This document shows positions 16,772 through 24,818 of a stretch of 27,391 bases of DNA, piece after piece. Each line of letters begins with the position of its first letter. The stretch's first letter is position 1. The stretch lies in the NCBI GenBank assembly GCA_900541285.1, contig UQJA01000013.1:1-27391 (forward strand), in the 5' to 3' direction. The DNA comes from an uncultured Collinsella sp. Lineage in GTDB: Bacteria > Actinomycetota > Coriobacteriia > Coriobacteriales > Coriobacteriaceae. The translations under genes were made by a program, and so were the position numbers. Below the pieces are notes generated by a model, which worked only from the letters and a program-made list of their open reading frames with translations, was not told the DNA's origin and made no database searches.

Positions 16772-18071
16772 TTCGTGCCTCCTTCTTCCATGCCTCCATG
16801 GATGAGTAATATGCGTCCCCGATGTCGTCGTAGTAGACGTCGGAGTTGTAAATGGTCGTCGTCAGAAGCGGTGCCGGGCACGTAATGCCCAGATCGTTTG
16901 CGAGCAGTCTCGGCAGGTCATCGCGCTCGATTCCCTCATGGTGGGCGACGATCCACTCGATGAGGTCGGCTGCGGAAAGCCGCCCCTCGCCTCCGGCGAC
17001 GAACACCTTGGTTCCGGCGAGCGTACAGCTGCGCAGGAGCCCTCCCGCGTCGAGCAGTCCCTCGTAGAAGTCGTCGGGCATGTCCAGCCCGTACAGCGGA
17101 TGCGGAGTGGCGCCGCCCGCGCGCAGGCTCGCCACGGTGAAGGGCTCGCCTTCGGGCGCATCCACGCTCACCGCGGGCGCGTACGACTCGATGTCCGCCA
17201 TGCGCGCGTCTAGCACGTCGTGCAGCCGCGAGAACGAGATGTAGCTGTCGCCCTCGTAGAGAAGTAAGCGGTGGTCCGAAAGCGCCTGGCGCAGCACCTG
17301 GCGGAAGGCGGGGTGCTGCCACACGGCGTTCTCGAAGCCGGCGTCGCCCTTCGCGAAAGACGGATGCTCGGCCAATAGCCGCGTGAAGTGGTCGTTCGGG
17401 GTGCTCCCTTCTCGGAAGAGCAAGCCGCGGTCCTCGTAGTAGCCCGCATCCTCGATGCCGTGCTCAAGCGCTTCGAGCGGATCGTCGGGAAACTCGAAGG
17501 CGAAGCGCCGGCGCACGAGGCCTTCGTCGCAGATGCGGCCGGCAAGCTCCCGGGCAAGGAAGCCCTCGAGGGCGGGTGCCTCGCGCTCGGTGTCGAGGGC
17601 TACGGGCACATCCGCACGGGAGGCCGGGGCGTCCGTCGGGCATTCAGCGACCTTGACGCCAAGCCACTCCGATAAGCTCACGTCCGCGGGCTCGGCGAAC
17701 AGGTCGAGCCATATCGCGGCGATGCCTGCGCTGAAGCCGTATTCGCGCTCATAGGCTTTCGCGGCGACGTTTCTGGGCTCGTCCGCATGGCGTTCGGCGA
17801 AGGCGCGCACCTGACGGCGGCGGTCGACCTTGCCGAACCCGACAGAGAGGTGGTCGCCCAGGGTGACGCCCTCGTCTGCGTTCCAAAAGACCTGCTTCAG
17901 CTCATCGTAGAGAGCGATGGGCGTGGTGATCCCCGCGCGCCTCAGTTCGTTGCGCGAGGCGCGGAAGACCAGGCGGGCGCACAGCTCGGCGCCATCCCGC
18001 CGCACGGCATCAGCTGCCGCGCGCGCCGCCTCCGCACGTCCGCCCTGCCGGCTGTCGACTACGTCTACCAC
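16758..18071 (-). CDS. Unknown 437-aa protein in the restriction operon
   Basis: I do not recognise the family. The protein is mainly helical and acidic. Two segments look like helix-turn-helix units: AAKAYEREYGFSAGIAAIWL near residues 105-124, and a C-terminal part LLANDLGITCPAPLLTT followed by the tyrosine-rich IYNSDVYYDDIGDAYYSS. No nuclease, ATPase or methyltransferase motif can be seen. The start is a GTG four bases after the stop of the GIY-YIG/helicase gene, with GAGG upstream; its end overlaps the ParB-like gene. The fixed, overlapping position between the two suggests a structural or DNA-binding partner of the complex. Confidence 0.75.
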   Translation of the reverse strand: MVDVVDSRQGGRAEAARAAADAVRRDGAELCARLVFRASRNELRRAGITTPIALYDELKQVFWNADEGVTLGDHLSVGFGKVDRRRQVRAFAERHADEPRNVAAKAYEREYGFSAGIAAIWLDLFAEPADVSLSEWLGVKVAECPTDAPASRADVPVALDTEREAPALEGFLARELAGRICDEGLVRRRFAFEFPDDPLEALEHGIEDAGYYEDRGLLFREGSTPNDHFTRLLAEHPSFAKGDAGFENAVWQHPAFRQVLRQALSDHRLLLYEGDSYISFSRLHDVLDARMADIESYAPAVSVDAPEGEPFTVASLRAGGATPHPLYGLDMPDDFYEGLLDAGGLLRSCTLAGTKVFVAGGEGRLSAADLIEWIVAHHEGIERDDLPRLLANDLGITCPAPLLTTTIYNSDVYYDDIGDAYYSSMEAWKKEARNELA

Positions 18072-18074
18072 GCG

Positions 18075-21000
18075 CTACGCCTCGCCCAGCTTGGGCCCGA
18101 AGACGCGCTCGACATAGGCGTCAAGCGTGCCCTCCTTGGCAAGCTCCGCGGAGTCCGCGAGTTCGAAGTTCGAGTCGCAACCCTGGCCGACCTCGTCGTG
18201 GAAGCCCAGGATGAAGTGCGTGGCGATCTCGTAGATGATCTTGGTGGGCGCGATGCCGAACACCTGGTGCTCCAGGATGTGGTCCAGGCGCTCGCGGTCA
18301 TCCGGGAAGGCGGCCTTCATGCCCTCGCTTCGGTACAGACGCTTGACGATCTCGGTGATGTAGAGGCCCGACTTCATGTACAGGTCGGCGAAGGTATGGC
18401 TCGGGTCGTCGAAGCAGCCTGGGTTCTCCTTCTCGAAGAGGTCCACCATTTCGACAACGACGTTGCGCGGCGTGAAGATCTGGTTGGTCTTCTGGGGCGG
18501 CACGTAGTCGAAGATGTCCTCCGTCTGGGACTCGTCGAAGTAGTTGGCCAGGCGCTCGCGCAGCTTGATGAACTCGCTTACGGAGTCGTTGAACACCACC
18601 TCGTCGAAGAGGTGCCCGACGAAGTGCTTAACCTCGCCAGTCTTGGTGTCGGTGTAGTCACCGCCATCGCGCAGGAAGCGGAACTCGTCCACGGTGATGC
18701 TCGTGACGTCCAGGAAGACGTCGGAGGGGATCACAGTGTCGAAGTTCGCGAGCGTCGTGCCTTCCTCGCCGTAGGCCATGAGGAACGACGGGATGGTGCG
18801 CGAGAAGCCGCGCAGGTGGGCGCGAACATTGTCCTCGATGCCCTGCTTCTCGTCTTCCTTCTTTGCCGTCTCCACCTCGCGCACCACGGTCTCGCCGGCG
18901 CTCTGCACGAGCTCCTCGCGAGAGTCCTCGAGCTTCCGGGCGAGCGCCTGGAACGCCTCGGCCTTCTGCTCGTCATGCCGCTGGTTCACCTCGGCCCGCT
19001 CGGCAGCGCTGGATGCCGCCTTGAGCTCGTCCTTGCGCGACTGCTCGATGCGTCGCGCCTGGATCTGGTAGTCGCCGACCTGGCGGTTGAGTTGGATGTC
19101 GGCGTCCGCCTGGACCTTGCGCTCGATCTGCTGCTGCTGGCGTGGCTTGAGCTCGCTGCCGTAGCTCTCCTTGGCGGCCTGTACCAGAGGCGCGGTCACG
19201 CTCTGCTTGAAGGCCTCCTTGAGGTTGTCGAGCATCGCCCGGTCGTCGTCATCGGCCTCGTGGGCTTTCGCGATATCGTCCATGTGGCCTGAGAATTCGA
19301 CGGCGATGTCGCCGTAGACCTTCGGCCCGAAGATGTCCGCAGCCTTGCCTACGACCTGCTCGTCAGGGATCTCCACCTCGCCCTCGTCGTTGATGGAGAG
19401 CTCGTCGGCCGTGCCCTCATCGATCTCGACCTTGTTCTTCTCGGCGTTCTGTGCCTTGCCCTGCTCGTAGGGATCGAAGCGCTGGATGATCTCCACGACC
19501 TCTGCCGGCGCGCGGAAGACGCTCGCGATGTTCTGGAACAGGAAGTTGCTCATGAAGCCGCGTCTGACCACCTCGCGGGCATGGATGCGCCTCGGCACGC
19601 TGAGCACCTGCTCGGCGTCGAGCTCGACCATCTGCCCCTCATCGTCCTCGCCATAGACGGGGAAGAAGTTCAGCAGCTGGCGGATGTGGCGCTCGCGCGT
19701 CTCCACGTCGCCGCCGCCGCGCGCGGTCTCCCCGTACAGGTCGTTGGCGAACTGCTCGAAGATAGTGAGCGTGCGCGCCGGGTCGAAGTCGAAGACGTAG
19801 GCGTTCTCCTTGCGCGCGTAGTTGCCGCCGCCCAGGTCGAACAGGCACGGGTTCTGGCTGCGGAAGGCCGCCTGCATGTACAGTGCGGGGCTCGCCATGT
19901 TCGAGAGCATGAGCACGGCGGTCCACTCCGGCACGGTCACGCCCGTGGTGAGCTGGCCGACCGAAAGGGTGATGGTCTTGTCGTGGTCCTTGATCGCGCG
20001 GCGCACCTTGTCGAGCGACTTCTCGTTCTCGTCGTCGGCGTCGATCTTGCCGTCGCCGGCGGCAAGCACCACCTCGTAGTCCCCGAAGATGGGGTGCGTC
20101 TTCAGCTTCTTGGCAAGCGCGTGGGCGGAGTCGACGCGGTTGAGCATCCAAAACGTGTGGCGCAGCTCGTCGCGCAGCCCGAGCGTCGAGAACGGGAACT
20201 TCTCCTGCGTGGTGAGCGCGTCGAGGAACTTGTCCACGTCGGCGTCATGCACGAAGCCGCCGTTCTGCTTGGTCGAGAAGAACTCGTTGAGGTCGAAGGC
20301 GAACTCGGTCTGCTCGCCGTCGATCTCCATGCCGCCGCGGGCCTCCTGCTCGACGATGTCGCTCATCTGGTAAGTAAGCAGGTTGAGCTTGGGGAGATTG
20401 GCGTAGGGGTTCGGCTGCTCGGAGTCGGCCGGCCAGTCGCGTTTGGCCTGTTGCTCGTCGGCATATGTCCAGTTGTAGATGGCGTCGTCGGCGAACTTCT
20501 CGTTGGCGATGGCCTTAAAAGGCGTGCCGGAGAGGTGCAGTGTGAAGCGGCGCTTGATGTGGTCGAACGCCACGTCGGTCTTGAAGGTGTCCACGCCCTC
20601 GTGCGCCTCGTCGATGATGAGCACGTCCCAGGTGAGATCGGCAACCTCGTCGAGCTTCTGATAGATGCCGCCGAAGCGGATGGAGCCCTTGAGGTCCTGA
20701 AGGCTTACGAACTCGATGAATCCCTTGGGGCCTTCCGAGTCGTTGCGAATGGCGCGAAGGTACTCCTCGCGGTTGAGGCAGTAAGGCTTGCCGGCAAGGG
20801 CGTCCACTCCGCTGATGAAGCGGTAGCCGCCCTCTACTCCGACGAACTTCACGTAGTCGTCGTACCAAGAGTTGGCGATGGCGGGGCGGTTGGTGACGAT
20901 GAGCACCTTCTGCGCGCCGATGTCGCGGCACAGGTCGTATGCGGTGAGCGTCTTGCCGAAGCGCGGCTTTGCGTTCCACAGGAACTCGCCGCCGTGCGCG

Positions 21001-21458
21001 CCGCCCTCGTCCCAATGGGCGCGGGCGAAGGCTCCCGTCTGCTCCACTGCGCGCTGCTGCTCGGCGCGCAGGGTGTAGGAGGCGGCGCCGGGTGCGTCCA
21101 GCACGCCGTCGGTGTCGCGGAACCGGTAGAACTGCTGGTGAGATTCCTCGCCGCTGATCTTGAACCATTCCTTCTTGGGCTCGCGCTCGACGCCCTGCTT
21201 CTCGAGGTATGCGTGGAAGTCAGTGTCGTGGAACGTGCCTGCGCGGTGCTCCCACGTGGCGTTGCCGCTCCACTCCAGGTGCCATTGCACGTCGGCGGTG
21301 TGCGTCTGCTGCTTGATGCGCTCGCGCACGTCCTGCTCGGTGTAACCGATCTTGGTCCACCCGTTGTGGCGGGCGATCTCGGGCGTGGTGTAGGCATAGA
21401 TTTGTGGCACCGCGGGAGCGGTGGTCTCGATGATTTGGGAGATGTCGATACTTGCCAT
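18075..21458 (-). CDS. GIY-YIG nuclease / SF2 helicase / methyltransferase-like restriction protein
   Basis: A 1127-aa multidomain protein. The N-terminus (about 18-75) fits a T5orf172-type GIY-YIG nuclease: IYAY at 20-23 and KIGYT at 36-40, with Arg46/Arg48 in VRERI. The helicase core has motif I PRFGKT (165-170), DEAH (283-286), SGT (310-312) and a motif VI-like QAAFRSQNP (529-537). A charged, probably coiled-coil stretch follows at about 760-880. The C-terminus carries a methyltransferase-like start FTPRNVVVEMV (995-1005) and DLYMKSG (1025-1031) where motif I is expected, but no NPPY motif. It lies directly after the methyltransferase gene and would be the cutting and translocating subunit, comparable to type ISP enzymes but with a GIY-YIG nuclease. 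Confidence 0.88.
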   Translation of the reverse strand: MASIDISQIIETTAPAVPQIYAYTTPEIARHNGWTKIGYTEQDVRERIKQQTHTADVQWHLEWSGNATWEHRAGTFHDTDFHAYLEKQGVEREPKKEWFKISGEESHQQFYRFRDTDGVLDAPGAASYTLRAEQQRAVEQTGAFARAHWDEGGAHGGEFLWNAKPRFGKTLTAYDLCRDIGAQKVLIVTNRPAIANSWYDDYVKFVGVEGGYRFISGVDALAGKPYCLNREEYLRAIRNDSEGPKGFIEFVSLQDLKGSIRFGGIYQKLDEVADLTWDVLIIDEAHEGVDTFKTDVAFDHIKRRFTLHLSGTPFKAIANEKFADDAIYNWTYADEQQAKRDWPADSEQPNPYANLPKLNLLTYQMSDIVEQEARGGMEIDGEQTEFAFDLNEFFSTKQNGGFVHDADVDKFLDALTTQEKFPFSTLGLRDELRHTFWMLNRVDSAHALAKKLKTHPIFGDYEVVLAAGDGKIDADDENEKSLDKVRRAIKDHDKTITLSVGQLTTGVTVPEWTAVLMLSNMASPALYMQAAFRSQNPCLFDLGGGNYARKENAYVFDFDPARTLTIFEQFANDLYGETARGGGDVETRERHIRQLLNFFPVYGEDDEGQMVELDAEQVLSVPRRIHAREVVRRGFMSNFLFQNIASVFRAPAEVVEIIQRFDPYEQGKAQNAEKNKVEIDEGTADELSINDEGEVEIPDEQVVGKAADIFGPKVYGDIAVEFSGHMDDIAKAHEADDDDRAMLDNLKEAFKQSVTAPLVQAAKESYGSELKPRQQQQIERKVQADADIQLNRQVGDYQIQARRIEQSRKDELKAASSAAERAEVNQRHDEQKAEAFQALARKLEDSREELVQSAGETVVREVETAKKEDEKQGIEDNVRAHLRGFSRTIPSFLMAYGEEGTTLANFDTVIPSDVFLDVTSITVDEFRFLRDGGDYTDTKTGEVKHFVGHLFDEVVFNDSVSEFIKLRERLANYFDESQTEDIFDYVPPQKTNQIFTPRNVVVEMVDLFEKENPGCFDDPSHTFADLYMKSGLYITEIVKRLYRSEGMKAAFPDDRERLDHILEHQVFGIAPTKIIYEIATHFILGFHDEVGQGCDSNFELADSAELAKEGTLDAYVERVFGPKLGEA

Positions 21459-21460
21459 AG

Positions 21461-22060
21461 CTAGTCCATCTCCTTCACGTGGGATTCGATGAACTCGATT
21501 TCCTCTTCGTCGAGGCCGTACTTCGCATAGAGCTGACGATCGATGTCGGCCACAGACTGCGTCCAGTCGATGTCAGAGTTAACGGTGAAGTCCTGGAGAG
21601 GGACAAACTTCCATTTTTCAGGAGGGTTGTGTTGCGTAATTTTAAGAACTCCAAGCATAGCCCGGACGAACTTCGTGCAGATGTACTTATAGATAGCCTG
21701 TGCTTCTTCTTCGGAATCAACAGAGCCAATCCCAAGGAATGTCTGCGTATACCCCAGTTCAGGCGTGCCAATAATGGGTGTGCTCAATGTCTCTCCGAAT
21801 TTACCGCTTCCGTTAACAGCAGTGATCAGAACTTTATACTTGTTGTAATTCTCTGCGAGATCAATGTAACTCGAACGAATCCACTTGGAGCATCGTTGTC
21901 CATTTGCACGCCCCAAGATTCTGCAGTATTCGTGCTCGTCGTTCGGTTTTGCATCAAAAAATAGATTCTCATCCCAATTAGGCAAAGCAAGTAAGTCGAA
22001 TATATTAGTTGTAATAATCCGGAGATTGCTTAACTTACCCTCTTTCTCATCTTTTGATAA
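21461..22060 (-). pseudogene. C-terminal 199 codons of the methyltransferase, cut off by an in-frame TAA
   Basis: In the same frame as the gene upstream and separated from it by a single TAA codon. It encodes the C-terminal recognition and adapter region seen in this methyltransferase family: WKFVPLQDFTVNSDIDW, then DIDRQLYAKYGLDEEEIEF, ending in HVKEMD. It could start separately at TTG 21985, but there is no clear ribosome site. The stretch is AT-rich compared with its neighbours (18 of 60 GC in 22021-22080), as is common for swapped recognition domains. The stop overlaps nothing else: the helicase gene starts two bases after it. A nonsense mutation or a sequencing error are the two plain explanations. 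Confidence 0.75.
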
Positions 22061-23617
22061 TTAATTTCGATTTTTTGCAATGTACTCAACTTCGGCTTTG
22101 CGGTTCGGAAAATCCTCCCACAGCCGATTTGCAAGCGTGTATGTTGAATACGGATACATTATGCTGCCAAGATCCGAGATGAAGAGAGCCTTAACCTTCT
22201 GTGAAATCGAATTCAACTCCGGATAAGAAGTAAAGGTGTCGATGGGCCCCAATATCGCTTGCGAGTCTCGATAGTGTATGGCAACCCCACCTTTAATTTC
22301 GGCCCCACAGAAGACTTTGGAGCTATCGGGCTCATAGTGCAAAACCTTGAAATGTTCGTCACTGAGCATTGCTTGATTCCATGTTTTAGGAGTTGCTCCA
22401 GCGTTGAATAGGAAACGGGCAGGCGTGATAAGCTCCACCCTGTCTGATACCTCATATGCCGCATCCATAAAAACATTGTAGACGGGCATATCTTTCGTTG
22501 TTTCGCGACTCTCTTGGTAGGGGGGGTTTCCGATCACCGCATAGAACTTCTTTCCCATGGCTGCTGCCTTACCTTTCAATGAGGCGAACTCGAAAGGCTC
22601 GCCATTCTGCCAGTCGTATATCACGCAGAGAGGAACCGTTTCCTTCGGCTCCTCTTCATTGGTCTCTTCGGTTGTCTCGTCGGGGAATACGTCATCAAAC
22701 AGATCGAAAAGCGACGGTTGAATCGGCTCCGGCTCGGGCTCCTCGAACGTCCCCAAGGTCGACTCCACCTCAGCGCCCATTTTGTTGGTGGGCACGGCGT
22801 CGGTGAAGCCGTTCATCTGCCAGAAGTTCCAGGAAACGATCCATGCTGCCTGCTCGAGCTCGTCCTGTTGGGGGTCAGAACCCCAGCGATTGCGTAGATG
22901 TTCGGCGAACGTCTCGAGCACGTTGATTCGAGCGATAAGCAGGTTGTCGCCCTGGTACTCGAAGCCGTACGTCGCGCGCAGCGCGTCGAGGGCGCGGCGC
23001 ACCCACTCCTTGCGAGTCTTGGTCTTCTCAGTCACGACGCGCAGTTTGCGGTCAAGGAAGCCCACGCGCTCGCCTACGGGCAGCTCGTCACCCGTCACGG
23101 TGTCGTAGCGCGAGCACACGAACGGCGCCTCGCCGCACGTGATCTCGAGGCGCGGCGCTTCCACGTATGCTCGCCAGCCGCGTCCCTTGGATTTGGGAAA
23201 TTCAATCGAATTATCAGTCGTCGTCCATGTATTGGCGCCATTATCCGCAACGGTCTCAGTGTTGAAGACGTCGCGCTGGCCGAACCAGGTTTCGTCCAGG
23301 TCGTTATTCATCTGGTTGCATAGCCAGGACGGAGTGAACACTTCAGCCCGGCTCTTGGTGCGCTGGGATTGTTTCTCCTGCTCCTTTGCGATGCGCGGCT
23401 TGATGACGCCGGAGTTCATTCCCGTGATTTTCTCGACGGTTATCTCGTCGTCGCCCATGTAGCCGTCGCCCAGAGCCTCGTATTCGTTGTCGGCCCATAT
23501 GATGTTGCACCCCGTAGTGCGGTCGCACAGCAACGTCTTGAGAATGAAAGTCGGGTATCGTCGGTCGAAGGACTCTATGAAGCCTTCGACCGAGATGTCG
23601 TGGGTTGGCTCGGTCAC
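22061..23617 (-). CDS. Eco57I-class DNA adenine methyltransferase, N-terminal 518 residues before a premature stop
   Basis: Methyltransferase/specificity subunit of the restriction system. FTPSWLCNQM (94-103) is the motif X region, EITCGEAPF is in the place of the AdoMet motif I, and NPPY (364-367) is the catalytic motif IV of N6-adenine methyltransferases. Translation stops at TAA 22063-22061, in the middle of the target-recognition region. The same frame continues open for another 199 codons to 21461, and those codons encode the expected C-terminus of this family, so the intact protein would be 718 aa. The start is a GTG four bases after the stop of the small ribbon-helix-helix gene, with AAGGGA upstream. 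As read, it probably lacks part of its DNA-recognition domain. Confidence 0.85.
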   Translation of the reverse strand: MTEPTHDISVEGFIESFDRRYPTFILKTLLCDRTTGCNIIWADNEYEALGDGYMGDDEITVEKITGMNSGVIKPRIAKEQEKQSQRTKSRAEVFTPSWLCNQMNNDLDETWFGQRDVFNTETVADNGANTWTTTDNSIEFPKSKGRGWRAYVEAPRLEITCGEAPFVCSRYDTVTGDELPVGERVGFLDRKLRVVTEKTKTRKEWVRRALDALRATYGFEYQGDNLLIARINVLETFAEHLRNRWGSDPQQDELEQAAWIVSWNFWQMNGFTDAVPTNKMGAEVESTLGTFEEPEPEPIQPSLFDLFDDVFPDETTEETNEEEPKETVPLCVIYDWQNGEPFEFASLKGKAAAMGKKFYAVIGNPPYQESRETTKDMPVYNVFMDAAYEVSDRVELITPARFLFNAGATPKTWNQAMLSDEHFKVLHYEPDSSKVFCGAEIKGGVAIHYRDSQAILGPIDTFTSYPELNSISQKVKALFISDLGSIMYPYSTYTLANRLWEDFPNRKAEVEYIAKNRN

Positions 23618-23620
23618 GGG

Positions 23621-23833
23621 CTATTGTCCCTTCTTCGCGAGCTCTTCGATCATGCACGTACGCACGAAGGCGGAGAAGCTCATGCCCCGAAGGGCTGCCT
23701 CCTCCTTGGCCGCGTCACGCAGAGTATCGGGGATGCGCAGGGTCACGGATACCTGATCGCCGTTTACCAGGAAGCTCCTGATCTCGGTCTCGTCGGGGTT
23801 GCCCTTGATGAGTTCCTTGTAACCGTCAGACAC
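23621..23833 (-). CDS. Small ribbon-helix-helix protein, first gene of the restriction operon
   Basis: A 70-aa protein. The core QVSVTLRIPDTLRDAAKEEA with AALRGMSFSAFVRTCM is a CopG/Arc type ribbon-helix-helix: a beta strand followed by two helices. Such proteins are DNA-binding dimers, often autoregulators. The start is GTG 23833 with GAGG five bases upstream. It leads the operon and its stop is four bases from the methyltransferase start, so it probably controls expression of the restriction genes, like a C-protein. It could in principle be an antitoxin, but no toxin gene is beside it. Confidence 0.82.
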   Translation of the reverse strand: MSDGYKELIKGNPDETEIRSFLVNGDQVSVTLRIPDTLRDAAKEEAALRGMSFSAFVRTCMIEELAKKGQ

Positions 23834-23877
23834 TTGCGCCTCAATCCCTCGAAATGCAATACAAATGCGTTTTCAGC

Positions 23878-23905
23878 ATTATAACGCAGCGGTACGGCGC
23901 GGTAC
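23878..23905 (-). promoter_or_regulatory. Promoter and repeat operator of the restriction operon
   Basis: On the minus strand a perfect TATAAT -10 box (23883-23878) lies about 45 bp before the GTG at 23833. There is no good -35 box. Just upstream, CGGTAC is repeated at 23890-23895 and 23900-23905, exactly 10 bp apart on the plus strand, which puts both copies on the same face of the helix. This would suit binding by the ribbon-helix-helix protein. Confidence 0.5.
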
Positions 23906-23999
23906 TGGAAATAAGAGGGACAGCCGCTTTCCAAGCTTTATGCGAGTGGCAAAGGAAACCCCAGTTGGTTCAGAGAACAGCTTCCGATTCGAGCCGCGC

Positions 24000-24272
24000 T
24001 CATTGGTTTCCGCAAGGCTTGGCGTTTGCCCGCTCCTCGGCGTAGAGAACCTCGCTCTGAGCCTCCAAGATTCGCGCAGCGTCGCCGATGCGCTCGGCGC
24101 ACCTCTCGCTTATCGACCTCAGGGCCAGGATTCCCCCGACGTCGAGCGGGTCCAGCTGGTCGGCGTGCGCCAGGGACTCGAGCAGCTGGTCCAAGCCCCT
24201 TGCCAGCCTCCCGACATCACTCACGGCATCGACGAGCTCGATGCGCTCCAACTTCTCTTCGTAGCCCAACAT
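24000..24272 (-). CDS. Small helical protein of unknown function
   Basis: A 90-aa protein, all helices by its pattern: EEKLERIELVDAVSDVG, LARGLDQLLESLAHADQ and ISERCAERIGDAARILEAQ. I recognise no family. The frame is supported by AAGGAGG seven bases before the ATG at 24272. It ends near 24000; the 167 bp between it and the operon start at 23833 hold the operon promoter. It is probably an accessory gene of the element. The same frame is open upstream of the ATG, but that part does not look like protein (long arginine/glycine runs). Confidence 0.6.
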   Translation of the reverse strand: MLGYEEKLERIELVDAVSDVGRLARGLDQLLESLAHADQLDPLDVGGILALRSISERCAERIGDAARILEAQSEVLYAEERANAKPCGNQ

Positions 24273-24818
24273 CTGCTTGCCTCCTTCTCCCAACGGACGT
24301 ATTGCGCAGCACCGTAGCCGTTCCGCATAGAGAACCATCTCGCCGCCGGCGGTCTCGTGCGCATATCGGCCGCAAGCGGCGCGGGAAACGCCGTCCTGCT
24401 TCGGACCGAAGCGTCGCGACTCGGGAGCCCGCCTCCGTCCTCGCCGTGACGTTCCGACGTAAACCCTCGCGAGTGCCCCGGCAACCGCCGACGGGTCGCA
24501 TCCAATGCCCGGAAGGCCTCGGCGCCCACGCCCGATTCCATGCCGCACGCCTCCGCCCCTCCGATCCGAAACCCGCCCTGGCGCTCCTTGGGCGCGCAGG
24601 GTCGCACGCCGGCGGGCGGCCAGCAAGGGCCGCGACACTTTTTCGGGTTCTTCGCCCCATGCGCTCCGCGCGCGAACAACGCGAAAAACTGCCGTCGGGA
24701 GATTCCTATAACCACGCCCGACTTCGCTTCCTCCCTTGCAGGCACGCCCGCGCTGTATGCGACTCACGCGGCGCAAGGCACGCCACAGGGGCGGGCCTCA
24801 GAGTCTAAGAAGCAAGAC
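24273..24818. other. 546-bp GC-rich gap without a gene
   Basis: Open frames here give only arginine-, proline- and alanine-rich translations with no start signals, so I call no gene. The stretch holds several short hairpins and an inverted repeat GTCGGG (24694-24699) / CCCGAC (24717-24722) around AGATTCCTATAACCACG. Upstream regulatory signals of the genes on both sides must be here; I could not define them. Confidence 0.5.

Noticed and set aside
17787..21464. Long plus-strand open frames opposite the GIY-YIG/helicase gene (17787-19292 and 19581-21464)
   Set aside because: Repetitive leucine/valine/glutamate translations without ribosome sites; the minus strand carries clear helicase and nuclease motifs.
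22061..22063. Recoding of the TAA stop in the methyltransferase
   Set aside because: TAA is not a normal selenocysteine or pyrrolysine codon and I see no special structure downstream; mutation or error is simpler.
24217..24776. Minus-strand open frames extending upstream of the 90-aa gene
   Set aside because: Arginine- and glycine-rich translation with no start signal; the strong AAGGAGG before ATG 24272 defines the gene.
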